From assembly GCA_017848155.1 (NCBI GenBank), contig JAGAKC010000082.1, positions 1 to 16,748 of the forward strand: a stretch of DNA of 16,748 nucleotides. Reading direction: 5' to 3'. Below, piece after piece: positions 6,566-14,966 of this stretch. The notes under the pieces are model-generated. The model did no database searches. It worked only from the letters and a program-made list of their open reading frames with translations, and had not been told where the DNA came from. This DNA is from Oscillospiraceae bacterium. Lineage in GTDB: Bacteria > Bacillota > Clostridia > Oscillospirales > Ruminococcaceae. Each line of letters opens with the position of its first letter. Position 1 is the first letter of the stretch. Position numbers and translations under genes: made by a program.

Positions 6566-6940
6566 ATGGACATCATACTCACAAACTCATCTGATGAGCC
6601 GATCTATCAGCAGATAACCTCGCAGATAAAGACGCTCATAATGGATGGTACGCTTAGTGCGGGGGACGCCCTGCCCTCAATGCGTAATCTCGCTATGCAG
6701 CTCCGCATAAGCGTGATAACCACCAAACGAGCCTACGAGGAGCTTGAACGTGACGGGTATATCGAGACCTTTGCAGGAAAGGGCTGCTTTGTAAAAGGAC
6801 AGAACACCCAATTCCTGCGTGAGGAGAATATCCGCCAGACGGAAGAGCTTCTTGCAAAGGCATGTGTCAAGGCGAAGATGTGCGACCTTAGCCTTGACGA
6901 AATGAAAGAGATACTCGAAATGATCTACGGAGGGGAATAA
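6566..6940 (+). CDS. GntR-family (YtrA subfamily) transcriptional regulator
   Basis: 124 residues from the ATG at 6566, with AGAGG at 6555-6559; an upstream in-frame ATG at 6527 falls in the -10/operator region and is not used. The N-terminal winged helix is typical: EPIYQQITSQIKTLI, then GTLSAGDALPSMRNLAMQL, ITTKRAYEELERDGYI and FAGKGCFV. The C-terminal part is a short helical dimerisation tail of about 45 residues, which marks the YtrA group; there is no FadR- or HutC-type ligand domain. Such proteins repress their own ABC transporter operon and are relieved by cell-wall or membrane stress. The ABC ATPase gene begins one base after its stop. Confidence 0.93.
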   Translation: MDIILTNSSDEPIYQQITSQIKTLIMDGTLSAGDALPSMRNLAMQLRISVITTKRAYEELERDGYIETFAGKGCFVKGQNTQFLREENIRQTEELLAKACVKAKMCDLSLDEMKEILEMIYGGE

Positions 6941-6941
6941 G

Positions 6942-7820
6942 ATGAACACCTACGAAAATGCGATTGAGATCAACGGACTTACCAAGAAATACGATGGCTT
7001 TACACTGGACAATATCAGCTTCAATGTACCCAAAGGAAGTATCATGGGCTTTATCGGACAGAACGGTGCAGGAAAGACCACCACGATAAAGGCACTGCTG
7101 AACATCATAAAGCCTGACAGCGGCAGCATAAGCATGCTTGGACTTGACAACAAGGAGCATGAATATGAGATCAAGGAGCAGATAGCTGCGGTGTTTGACG
7201 AGCAGCCGTTCCACGAAGATTTCAGTGCGAAGGAGCTCAGCATAATGATGAGCGGTATCTATTCCGCATGGGACAAAGCAAAGTTCACCGATTTTCTCGA
7301 CAGGTTCGGACTTCCCTACAAAAAGAAGATAAAGCAGTTCTCCAAGGGCATGAAGATGAAGCTTCAGATAGCCGCTGCGCTTTCCCACGGAGCAAAGCTG
7401 CTTGTAATGGACGAGGCCACGACAGGTCTTGACCCCGTTGTCAGAAACGAGATACTTGACATCTTCCTCGAGTACCTTCAGGACGAAACGAACAGCATAC
7501 TTATGTCATCGCACATCACATCAGACCTTGAAAAGGTGGCAGACAGCGTTACCTTTATCGACCACGGAAAGCTGCTGCTGACAGGCTACAAGGACGACAT
7601 CCTTGACAGCCATGCGGTGATAAAATGCAGCAAGTCCGACTACAAGGATATAGACAGAGCAGACTTCATCAGCGCACGCCTTACCGATTTCGGTGCGGAG
7701 GTAATGGTATCCGACCGCAGTGCCGCAAAAACAAAATACTCTGGTCTTGCCATCGACAAGACCACACTTGAAGAGATCATGCTGTTCTACGTAAATGCTG
7801 TCAAAAAGGAGTGGACATGA
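6942..7820 (+). CDS. ABC transporter ATP-binding protein
   Basis: 292 residues, soluble. Walker A is GQNGAGKT (39-46), the signature loop is FSKGM (133-137, a variant of LSGGQ), and Walker B is LLVMDE (153-158), followed by ATTGLDP. The C-terminal 70 residues form the extension seen in YtrB- and BcrA-type exporter ATPases. It should power the two ABC-2 permeases encoded next. The ribosome site GGAGGGGAATAAG lies within the end of the GntR gene. The stop TGA overlaps the start region of the following gene. The substrate is unknown; gene order GntR - ATPase - permease - permease fits peptide, antibiotic or envelope-stress exporters. Confidence 0.95.
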   Translation: MNTYENAIEINGLTKKYDGFTLDNISFNVPKGSIMGFIGQNGAGKTTTIKALLNIIKPDSGSISMLGLDNKEHEYEIKEQIAAVFDEQPFHEDFSAKELSIMMSGIYSAWDKAKFTDFLDRFGLPYKKKIKQFSKGMKMKLQIAAALSHGAKLLVMDEATTGLDPVVRNEILDIFLEYLQDETNSILMSSHITSDLEKVADSVTFIDHGKLLLTGYKDDILDSHAVIKCSKSDYKDIDRADFISARLTDFGAEVMVSDRSAAKTKYSGLAIDKTTLEEIMLFYVNAVKKEWT

Positions 7821-8641
7821 TGAAAGCAAAAACATCGGCTCCGCTGAAAGGTCTGTTCTTCCGTGAGCTTTATCTCGGCAGACGTACATATATCGCGGTA
7901 ACGGGAATATTCTTCGGTATAGTGACGCTCATCCTTCTTGTACTGCTAAGTATGAAAGTCGGAAATCTCGCAAAGCTCCCCGCAGATGTAATAGAGAGCG
8001 CAAAGGGTACCATCCGCATGGCAGCGATGTTTGTTCCATCCGCAATATTCTTTATGAATACATCTGTAGTAGTGGATACAGCACCCGCCGACCTCAGCGA
8101 AAAATGGCTGAGATTTATGTATTCCTCTCCCGTATCGGAAGGAAAGATTCTCGGCGTTAAGTTTTCTGTAATGTTTATTACGGCTGCTGTAGGCTACGGA
8201 CTTTCCGCACTTCTTGCGCTTGCAGTGGGTGCGCTCATGGGCGAGCCTGCCACCATAACGGACTTTGGTATCATAGCTGCGATCATGCTGATAGTGGTGC
8301 TGTTTTCTATCCTTATAACAGTGCTTTCGTATGCATTCAAATCCACCACCGGTGCGATAGTTATAGTACTTATCCTTGCGTATTTCGGAATGGGTATAAT
8401 AATAGGACTTGCCGGAGTGGGCAACCCTGCACTTTCGGATGAGGAGCTGTTTCAGAATATAAGCGATACAATAAACGGATTCTGTAAAAGTGTATTCCCG
8501 CTCTCTCCGCTGATACTGGCGGGAATGATCGCTCTCGGCTGGGGATTATGCACAGCTATCCTTAAGCACCGTGACGCAAAGCGTCCTCAGCTTTTCCGCA
8601 AAAAGGAAAAGCCTGCAAAAGATACAGCAAAGGAGGAATAA
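7817..8641 (+). CDS. ABC-2 type transporter permease
   Basis: 274 residues from the ATG at 7817; the ATG at 7820 is equally possible and a GTG at 7811 is less likely, since AAAAAGGAG ends at 7811. About six membrane segments are visible, with a soluble stretch after the first (NLAKLPADVIESAKGT) and a basic, lysine-rich C-terminal tail. The N-terminal LKGLFFRELYLGRRTYIAV motif, with an RE..RR amphipathic helix before the first membrane helix, is typical of small ABC-2 permeases. The start overlaps the ATPase stop by 4 bases, so the two are translationally coupled. It probably pairs with the 240-residue permease downstream. Confidence 0.85.
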   Translation: MMKAKTSAPLKGLFFRELYLGRRTYIAVTGIFFGIVTLILLVLLSMKVGNLAKLPADVIESAKGTIRMAAMFVPSAIFFMNTSVVVDTAPADLSEKWLRFMYSSPVSEGKILGVKFSVMFITAAVGYGLSALLALAVGALMGEPATITDFGIIAAIMLIVVLFSILITVLSYAFKSTTGAIVIVLILAYFGMGIIIGLAGVGNPALSDEELFQNISDTINGFCKSVFPLSPLILAGMIALGWGLCTAILKHRDAKRPQLFRKKEKPAKDTAKEE

Positions 8642-8644
8642 AGC

Positions 8645-9367
8645 GTGCAAGGATTACTTTATAAAGAGTTTTACGAAAACCGCAGGTGGCTGAAGCTTTT
8701 CGCTGCTTTTGCATTTTACGGTTTTTTTATTATGCTGAGCCGCATCTTCTTCATGTTCAAGGTAAACGAGCAGCTGGAACTGCTGACAGCCTTTGCAACA
8801 CCTTTGGTACTTATGCTTATGACGGGAATTATTAATACTACGATATTCCGCTATGATGAAAAAAAGCTGTGGTCGGGCTTTGTAAGCTCCACACCGGTCG
8901 CAGCAAAGGGACAGGTGAAGTCAAAATATCTGTTTGCGCTTTTATTGTACATGATCACCCTGTCTGCCTGCTTTATAGCTGATACGTTAAACTGTGCGCT
9001 GCACGGAGCTGCTCCCGTATTTGAAACGGTGGCACTGGTGTTCTGGGTGCAGCTTATATTCAGCGCACTAGAGTTCCCCTTTGTGATACGCTTCGGCAGC
9101 AAAAAAGGCAACAATATAAGAGCCGTCATTGTTATAGCTTTATTGTTTATCATAATAGTTTATGCGCTGTTCGGCGATATTTCTATATTTATTACCGAAG
9201 AGGGCTTCTACGATTTTGCAACGAGATTATTAAAAGGCGAGATAGGCGCAAAGGAGATGCTGTGGGTGAATGCGGTAATTCCTTATGTTGCAATAACGCT
9301 GTATATCCTGTCCTATAAGCTGTCATGTAAATTCTACCAGAAGGGAGCTGAGAGCTTTGAAAACTGA
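8645..9367 (+). CDS. ABC-2 type transporter permease, second subunit
   Basis: 240 residues with a GTG start at 8645, preceded by GGAGGAATAAAGC. About six membrane segments. The N-terminus QGLLYKEFYENRRWLKLF matches the first permease (KGLFFRELYLGRRTY) in pattern, so the two look like diverged paralogues forming a heterodimeric channel. Three bases separate it from the previous gene, and its stop overlaps the CPBP gene by 11 bases. No substrate-specific feature can be seen. Confidence 0.82.
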   Translation: MQGLLYKEFYENRRWLKLFAAFAFYGFFIMLSRIFFMFKVNEQLELLTAFATPLVLMLMTGIINTTIFRYDEKKLWSGFVSSTPVAAKGQVKSKYLFALLLYMITLSACFIADTLNCALHGAAPVFETVALVFWVQLIFSALEFPFVIRFGSKKGNNIRAVIVIALLFIIIVYALFGDISIFITEEGFYDFATRLLKGEIGAKEMLWVNAVIPYVAITLYILSYKLSCKFYQKGAESFEN

Positions 9368-10253
9368 TAAGATGATCACTGTTGTCCGCCTGGTGATATT
9401 CCTTATCATCGCATGCGTGCCGGGAATCTTCATCGTCACGTGGATAAACAGCTATCTCGGCGCACCGATGTACTCAAACCCTGCGATTTCCTCAAGTCCT
9501 GTTGTCGGTCTTGCAAACTTCTGCATGATGCTGCCTGCATTCGGAGTGCTGGTGACACGTGTTTTCACAAAACAGGGCTTCAAGGATGCGCTCCTTGAAT
9601 TCAACGCAAGGGGCAACCTGAAATATTATGCTATGGCTGTGCTGATACCGCTGGCATACGGCACCATAGGAAACCTGCTTTCAAACCTCGCATCAGGCGC
9701 TGACCTCGGCAAGATGCTGACAGGCGAGGCTTTCTGGGACCTTTTCCCCATCGCACTGTATCTTCCCACATCGATTATCCCCTGTATAATAATGTTCTTT
9801 GGCGAGGAATTCGGCTGGCGTGGTTATCTCATACCGCAGCTTGAAAAGCTGATGCCTACACCCGCAGCAGTCATCGTCGGCGGTGTGATATGGGGACTCT
9901 GGCATGCACCGATCACCATATCGGGACACAATTTCGGCGTTGATTATCCCGGCTTCCCCTATGTCGGAATACTTCTGATGATACTGGACTGCATATGCAT
10001 GGGAGCTTTCCTGACACTGCTTACACGCCGCACGAAGTCCGTATGGCCTGCGGTCATCGCCCACGGAATAAACAATACTGCCACCACTGCGCTTCTGATA
10101 CCCTTTATCTCTCCCACCTATATCCCCACAGGAAGCACCACCCCTGATGTGATCGCAACATTTCTTATCTACGGCATTCCCGTTGCTGTTACTGGTATAG
10201 TGAGCTTCGTGCTGCTGTGCCTTGACTGGAAAAAGGAGCGTAAGGCTGCATAA
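9357..10253 (+). CDS. CPBP-family intramembrane glutamic endopeptidase (CAAX/Abi type)
   Basis: 298 residues with about eight membrane segments. All CPBP motifs are present: EExxxR as EEFGWR (E150, E151, R155), the second motif GGVIWGLWHAP with H183, and HGINN (H236, N239 or N240). These place it in the Abi/CAAX protease family, related to eukaryotic Rce1 and to bacteriocin-immunity and precursor-processing proteins. The TTG start at 9357 is preferred because AAGGGAG lies about 11 bases upstream, inside the preceding permease gene; the ATG at 9372 has no site. It is the last gene of the operon. It may process a peptide linked to the exporter, or protect against one. The substrate is not visible in this window. 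Confidence 0.92.
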   Translation: MKTDKMITVVRLVIFLIIACVPGIFIVTWINSYLGAPMYSNPAISSSPVVGLANFCMMLPAFGVLVTRVFTKQGFKDALLEFNARGNLKYYAMAVLIPLAYGTIGNLLSNLASGADLGKMLTGEAFWDLFPIALYLPTSIIPCIIMFFGEEFGWRGYLIPQLEKLMPTPAAVIVGGVIWGLWHAPITISGHNFGVDYPGFPYVGILLMILDCICMGAFLTLLTRRTKSVWPAVIAHGINNTATTALLIPFISPTYIPTGSTTPDVIATFLIYGIPVAVTGIVSFVLLCLDWKKERKAA

Positions 10254-10272
10254 TAAGAAGTTTCAGATACAT

Positions 10273-10303
10273 AAAAAAGCTGCGTTAAATAACGCAGCTT
10301 TTT
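10273..10303. terminator. Bidirectional intrinsic terminator
   Basis: GCTGCGTTA (10279-10287) and TAACGCAGC (10290-10298) form a perfect 9-bp stem, flanked by A6 on the left and T5 on the right. The T-tract works for the rightward CPBP operon and the A-tract for the leftward diguanylate cyclase gene, which converge here. Confidence 0.92.
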
Positions 10304-10311
10304 AGCTTTTA

Positions 10312-12243
10312 TCAGATATTTCTCGGCTGGCGCTTGTGGCGTGCCTTGTCATTGTACATCAGTCTGTCCGCAAGCTCTATAAGCTCGTCGATGGTATCCA
10401 CGCTCGAAAGCGACGCACAGTATATACCGATGCTGACATTTACGGTGTAGGGATTTCCCGATGTGCTGTTAAGACCTGCAAGAACAGAATCGAAATTCTG
10501 ACGGTATCTCTCCGCCTGCTCCTTCGCATCGCCGCTGCATATCTTTGCAACAACGAATTCGTCACCGCCGAAGCGTGAACAGATTATTTCCGTATCGCCC
10601 TTTTCAGCCGCACCTGTAAGCGCATTTGCCGTTATCCTCAGCGCTTCATCGCCCGCATGATGTCCGAAATTATCATTGATATACTTCATATCATTCAGAT
10701 CGATGGAAACGATGAACACATCCTTATTGCTGTCTGTGAATTCCGCAAAATCCTCTTTGAAGTTCTTGTAGAATCCATAGCGGTTGTATATCTTTGTAAG
10801 GTGGTCATGCGTAAACATGAACTCCATCTTCTTGTTGAGGAAGCGCATATGCTCGTGTGTACGAACATTTTCCAGACACTGATTCGCCATCATGGTATAT
10901 GTGTACATCTGATCCTTGCAAAGGTCCATCGACATATATATGCATGTATAGTAGCCGATTATCGACTCCTGCGAGTGAAGCGGCACCACGAGCAGAGTAT
11001 GCTTTCCGTCGAATACATCCATCAGATTCGGCAGCACCTGAGATGTGGGGAAGCTCTCACCCTCATGCTGTCTGCCCTCGTTGATACACTCCACAAGAAG
11101 ATGCATCTTTTCGGGGTATTTGCCGCTCCGGCTCTCTTCGATGGTCTTATTATCATCGTCTTCAGAGAAGTATCTATAATACTCGTCAGTAATACATACA
11201 CGTGTGCACTCAAAGCTGAATTTTCTCAGCACCTCGCGGGCATTGTCGAGTGTAGGATTTGCCGATATCTGATTGCCCATGTCGTTCATATGCTCTTCAT
11301 AGACCCTGGCATAGGCATAGTTACGCACATACTGAGTAAGGCTCTGACCGCTCTTAAGTACATCACGCTCTGTACAGCCACAGCTCTCGGAAAATACAGG
11401 AGAATAATCAAGCACCACGTCATACGGCTCAATGCCCGGATGTGTAACGATTTCCTCGACCAGTTCAACAAGCGCCCCGGCAAGTGCGACGTTATCACGC
11501 ACCGCTGTGGTAAGACGAGGGTCGTGATACTTTTCTATCTCCATACCATCAAAGCCTGTTACGATAACATCTTCAGGTACATTATAACCCTTTTCGGCAA
11601 GCTTAAGGCATACAGCCATCGCCATGGAATCGTTTGCACAAACAAACGCATCAGGCAGCGGCTCTCCTGTCGCAAAGAACTTATCCATAGCGTCATAAGT
11701 GGGAACATCCCAGAAATCGCCGTAGTAGATATCCTCTTCACGAAGAGTAAGACCGTGCTTCGCCATTACTTCAGCACAGCTGTCTATCCTTGTCTGGGCG
11801 AAATCATTCCCCTTTGTTCCGGCCATATGGATAATACGCTTGCAATCATGTTCTGTAATAACATGCTCAACGATCTCACCGAATGCGTTTCCATAACCGA
11901 AATTTACACAGAAAGCATTCTCACAGTGCTCGTCGATGTAGATGACAGGTACATTATGCTCGTTGCAGCGTTTTGCTATCTTATTGAACAGCTCCTTCTG
12001 CATCTCATTGGTCTGCATGATGAGCATGACATCCAGCATGTCATAGTTTATCATCTCATAGATCGTTTCAGCACCCCTGTTGCTGGGAGTGTCATAATAA
12101 AGATCCTCAAAGCAATGAAAAAGAAGCAGGCGGTAGTTTTCTCTGGCAGCGACCTCGTCAACAAGACATTCCACCACCGGTTTTACAGGCTCCTTCTGCA
12201 TTGTAGTACAGCAAAAGCCGAGTATATAACAGTTATCCGTCAC
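10312..12243 (-). CDS. LacI-type sugar sensor fused to a GGDEF diguanylate cyclase
   Basis: 643 residues, with no signal peptide or membrane helix, so cytoplasmic. Residues 1 to about 295 match the effector-binding half of LacI/GalR regulators (Peripla_BP_3): PVIYIDEHCENAFCVNF, PDAFVCANDSMAMAVCLKLAEKGYNVPEDVIVTGFDG, PRLTTAVRDN. The LacI DNA-binding helix-turn-helix is missing. Residues of about 300-480 form a linker, possibly GAF-like. The GGDEF domain follows: YNRYGFY, IDLNDMKYINDNFGHHAGD with metal-binding D515, intact GGDEF at 559-563, SIGIY, and ADRLMYNDK. The inhibitory RxxD I-site is absent (DTEI there). It likely makes cyclic di-GMP in response to a sugar or similar ligand. The GTG start at 12243 has GGGGG at 12251-12255. 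It is transcribed alone. Confidence 0.92.
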   Translation of the reverse strand: MTDNCYILGFCCTTMQKEPVKPVVECLVDEVAARENYRLLLFHCFEDLYYDTPSNRGAETIYEMINYDMLDVMLIMQTNEMQKELFNKIAKRCNEHNVPVIYIDEHCENAFCVNFGYGNAFGEIVEHVITEHDCKRIIHMAGTKGNDFAQTRIDSCAEVMAKHGLTLREEDIYYGDFWDVPTYDAMDKFFATGEPLPDAFVCANDSMAMAVCLKLAEKGYNVPEDVIVTGFDGMEIEKYHDPRLTTAVRDNVALAGALVELVEEIVTHPGIEPYDVVLDYSPVFSESCGCTERDVLKSGQSLTQYVRNYAYARVYEEHMNDMGNQISANPTLDNAREVLRKFSFECTRVCITDEYYRYFSEDDDNKTIEESRSGKYPEKMHLLVECINEGRQHEGESFPTSQVLPNLMDVFDGKHTLLVVPLHSQESIIGYYTCIYMSMDLCKDQMYTYTMMANQCLENVRTHEHMRFLNKKMEFMFTHDHLTKIYNRYGFYKNFKEDFAEFTDSNKDVFIVSIDLNDMKYINDNFGHHAGDEALRITANALTGAAEKGDTEIICSRFGGDEFVVAKICSGDAKEQAERYRQNFDSVLAGLNSTSGNPYTVNVSIGIYCASLSSVDTIDELIELADRLMYNDKARHKRQPRNI

Positions 12244-12328
12244 TAATATGCCCCCTTTATCCGCAAAGGATCACGATCTTTTTTCGTTTATCTCACACAT
12301 AAACTTGTCTGAAAATATGCTTATAGAT

Positions 12329-12357
12329 ATTTTAGCACATATTACCACAAAAATCAA
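12329..12357 (-). promoter_or_regulatory. Promoter of the LacI-GGDEF gene
   Basis: Minus strand TTGATT (12352-12357), 17-base spacer, TAAAAT (12329-12334). The transcript would start near 12322, giving a leader of about 80 bases. No clear hairpin or operator was seen in the leader. Confidence 0.72.
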
Positions 12358-12425
12358 GACTTGGCAGAAGTTTTTTTATAATATTTGTAAAAAGACGATC
12401 CTCTTATATATTTCTCATACAAATG

Positions 12426-13442
12426 TCATCTGAAGCCGTAAAGCTGGACCTGTTCAAAGCCGTCAAGAAGCTCGTTTGACATCTTGAACGCAACATCCAC
12501 ACCTCTTGCCACACATTCAATGGGCTTATCCGCAACGAAGCAAGGTGCGCCGACGTTGGCGGAGATAAGCTCTGCCAGACCGCCGAGAAGTGCTCCGCCG
12601 CCCGTGAGAGTGATGCCGTTGCTTAAAATATCTCCGACAAGCTCGGGCGGTGCAGTTTCAAGCACCAGCTTCACCTGCTCCACTATCTCCATAGCGTTTT
12701 CGTGGATTGCCTCGTCTATATCTATATCAGTGATCTCGATGCTCTCGGGCAGACCTCTCAGAAGATGCCTTCCACGCACGATCATCTTCTTTGAGCCGTC
12801 GGGATCATATACATTTGCGATCTCCATCTTAGCCTTTTCAGCAGTCTTTTCACCGATCAGTATCTTGTACTTCTGCGTGATATGGCGGATTATCGCTCCG
12901 TCGAACTTGTTTCCTGCCATCTTTACGGAACGGCTTGCAACGATACCGTTAAAGGAAACGATAGCCACGTCAGCTGTACCGCCGCCTATGTCCACTACCA
13001 TAGTGCCGTTAGGCTTCGAGATATCTATACCTGCACCGATAAGCGCTGCGATAGGCTCCTCAATAAGGTACACCTTTCTTGCACCTGCGGAAAGCGCTGC
13101 CTCAACAACGGCTCTCCTTTCAACATCTGTGACCGACGAGGGCACACACAGTACGACACGTGGCTTCATCATGAATCCGCCGTTCACCATACGAATGAAC
13201 TCCTTTATCATAGCCTGTGTCATATCGTTATCCGAAATAACTCCGTCCTTTAACGGGCGCACTGCCACGATGTATTCGGGAGTTCTGCCTATCATCTTAT
13301 ATGCTTCCGTACCAACAGCCACCACTGCCTTTTTTTTGCGGTCATAAGCCACCACTGACGGCTCACTGAGCACGATGCCCTTTCCGCTTACGGTAATGAT
13401 AATATTGGCAGTTCCAAGATCGATTCCTATATCAAGAGCCAT
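12426..13442 (-). CDS. mreB: MreB/Mbl family actin-like rod shape-determining protein
   Basis: 338 residues, full length for the family (330-350). The actin-fold ATP motifs are clear: phosphate-1 IGIDLGTAN (5-13), phosphate-2 VVDIGGGTADVA (149-160) and the adenosine motif LTGGGALLGGL near 280. EEPIAALIGAG (128-138) and the membrane-facing features are as in MreB. It polymerises on the inner membrane face and guides elongation-phase peptidoglycan synthesis. By eye it is closer to B. subtilis Mbl (DIGIDLGTAN, IVLSEPSVVA, VAVGTEA) than to MreB proper. No mreC or mreD is adjacent, so it stands alone, as Mbl and MreBH do. AGGAG at 13452-13456 precedes the ATG by 9 bases. Confidence 0.93.
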   Translation of the reverse strand: MALDIGIDLGTANIIITVSGKGIVLSEPSVVAYDRKKKAVVAVGTEAYKMIGRTPEYIVAVRPLKDGVISDNDMTQAMIKEFIRMVNGGFMMKPRVVLCVPSSVTDVERRAVVEAALSAGARKVYLIEEPIAALIGAGIDISKPNGTMVVDIGGGTADVAIVSFNGIVASRSVKMAGNKFDGAIIRHITQKYKILIGEKTAEKAKMEIANVYDPDGSKKMIVRGRHLLRGLPESIEITDIDIDEAIHENAMEIVEQVKLVLETAPPELVGDILSNGITLTGGGALLGGLAELISANVGAPCFVADKPIECVARGVDVAFKMSNELLDGFEQVQLYGFR

Positions 13443-13494
13443 TTTCTTTTTCTCCTACACATTTGATCTGTTTATATCGATAGCCGACTTTATC

Positions 13495-13523
13495 AGTATA
13501 ACACAGTTTTCGGTTTTCTGCAA
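13495..13523 (-). promoter_or_regulatory. Promoter of the mreB-like gene
   Basis: Minus strand TTGCAG (13518-13523), 17-base spacer, TATACT (13495-13500), about 50 bases before the start codon. It lies just past the stop of cca at 13550, with no terminator between, so some read-through from cca is possible. Confidence 0.78.
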
Positions 13524-13549
13524 GTTATTTTCAGCATCCGACCACTTTT

Positions 13550-14881
13550 TTATTCTGTTTTCAGGTACCGCTCAGCCTCTGCCATTAGCTTATCCCGATC
13601 GTTTGGTACCCTTCCTTCAATAACACTTTCCAGCAGGTGTTTCAAAACCTCACCTGTTCTGGGAGATGGCGGGATCAGCTCTGCAATATCCCGACCGTTT
13701 ACCGCAAGATCCTTTGCCGAAAGACACGGCTTTTGCTGTGCTATCTCCTCTGCTCTGCGTATTATAGCCTTCCACTCAGGGATACGCTTTTTCGCAAACT
13801 CCTGTTTAGCACTGTCGTCAGCGATATGCGCAAGCATTATGTCCCGAAACAGGTCAAGACCATGCTTTGAAAGCCTGCGTACGATGAATCTGTAGCTGTT
13901 TTCAGGCACCATATCATGGTATCTGATGATATCACAGACCCTTTTCCTGAACGAATTACTACAATGAAATCGTGACAGTACATCGTCCGTAAGCTCTGCG
14001 CTGACCCGTGCATGCCCATAAAAATGCCATTCTCCGTTTTCGTCTGCGCTTTGTGTGTGAGGCTTACCGATATCGTGAAGAAGCATCGCAAATCGCAGCC
14101 CCTCCTCCTTTGGGCAGGACTCTACAGCTCGTACAAGGTGCTCATACAGCTGAAACGCATGATATCTGCTGTGCTGGTCGTAGCTGATACATGGTGCAAG
14201 CTCCGGTATGACCTCTGCAAAGACCTCTGAAAACCCTCTTAGCACTGCTCCTGCATTTGCTCCGCACAGAAGCCTGCAAAGCTCTGAAAATATACGCTCG
14301 CCCGAAACACGCTTCAGAAGCTCCTTGTTGCGCCTTAAAGAATCAGCGGTCCTGCTCTCTATCTCAAAGCCTAGCACCGCCGAAAACCTCAGCGCACGCA
14401 TAATGCGCAGCGCATCCTCATTAAAGCGCCTGTCAGGGTCGCCTATGCAGCGTATCACTCCACGGCGGATATCCTCCGCTCCGCCGTATTCGTCAAACAG
14501 ACCTCTTACGGGACTATACGCAATTCCGTTCATCGTAAAATCACGACGAGCGACATCCTCCGAAAGCGACCGTGTAAACCTCACCTCATCGGGATGTCTG
14601 CCGTCAGCATACTCGCCGTCGACACGGTATGTGGTTATCTCCACAGGCTCTCCGTCAGCAAGCACAGTAACCGTGCCATGCTTCATACCTGTTTCGATAA
14701 CCCTCATATCGGAAAAGACCTGCTTTGTTTCTTCGGGAAGTGCAGATGTAGTTATGTCAAAGTCATGCGGCTGTGCACCCATAAGGCTGTCACGCACGCA
14801 GCCGCCGACTATATACGCCTCGTAGCCTGCCTGCTCCAGCCTGTCAAGCACCTGCCTTATGCTCTTTGGAATATCCATCAT
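13550..14881 (-). CDS. cca: CCA tRNA nucleotidyltransferase
   Basis: 443 residues. The enzyme adds or repairs the 3' CCA end of tRNAs using CTP and ATP. It is a class II (bacterial) enzyme: the nucleotidyltransferase loop GGCVRDSLMG (26-35), metal ligands in HDFDI (D40, D42), ARRDFTMNGIAY (111-122) and the DPDRRFNEDALRIMRALRF helix (148-166). A C-terminal HD domain follows, with LLHDIGKP (H269, D270), as in many Clostridia. HD-containing forms can hydrolyse 2',3'-cyclic phosphate. Two adjacent ATG codons (14881 and 14878) follow AAAGGGGTGGG, and either can serve. Transcribed alone from a promoter overlapping the upstream terminator. Confidence 0.95.
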   Translation of the reverse strand: MMDIPKSIRQVLDRLEQAGYEAYIVGGCVRDSLMGAQPHDFDITTSALPEETKQVFSDMRVIETGMKHGTVTVLADGEPVEITTYRVDGEYADGRHPDEVRFTRSLSEDVARRDFTMNGIAYSPVRGLFDEYGGAEDIRRGVIRCIGDPDRRFNEDALRIMRALRFSAVLGFEIESRTADSLRRNKELLKRVSGERIFSELCRLLCGANAGAVLRGFSEVFAEVIPELAPCISYDQHSRYHAFQLYEHLVRAVESCPKEEGLRFAMLLHDIGKPHTQSADENGEWHFYGHARVSAELTDDVLSRFHCSNSFRKRVCDIIRYHDMVPENSYRFIVRRLSKHGLDLFRDIMLAHIADDSAKQEFAKKRIPEWKAIIRRAEEIAQQKPCLSAKDLAVNGRDIAELIPPSPRTGEVLKHLLESVIEGRVPNDRDKLMAEAERYLKTE

Positions 14882-14905
14882 CCCACCCCTTTCAGCAATA
14901 TGTTT

Positions 14906-14934
14906 ATTGTACCACTTTTCAGAGAGAATAGCAA
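14906..14934 (-). promoter_or_regulatory. Promoter of cca
   Basis: Minus strand TTGCTA (14929-14934), 17-base spacer, TACAAT (14906-14911). Its -35 box lies within the T-rich tail of the terminator of the upstream small gene, a very compact arrangement. Confidence 0.7.
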
Positions 14935-14960
14935 GAGAAAACCGCCACTACCGAGGCGGT
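14931..14960 (-). terminator. Intrinsic terminator of the zinc-ribbon gene
   Basis: Minus strand ACCGCC (14955-14960), 8-base loop, GGCGGT (14941-14946), followed by TTTTCTCTTG. It ends six bases past the stop codon region of the small zinc-ribbon gene and directly precedes the cca promoter. Confidence 0.75.
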
Positions 14961-14966
14961 CAAATT

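Noticed and set aside
10657..12246. Rightward 529-codon open frame antisense to the GGDEF gene
   Set aside because: Its length comes from codon bias of the real gene. It has no ribosome site or domain, and the GGDEF and LacI motifs clearly identify the opposite strand as coding.
12358..12425. Possible terminator after mreB (AAGAGGATCGTCTTTTT)
   Set aside because: The stem is only about four base pairs and imperfect; I could not support a terminator here.
12484..13347. Rightward 287-codon open frame antisense to mreB
   Set aside because: Serine/proline-rich shadow of the MreB reading frame with no family features.
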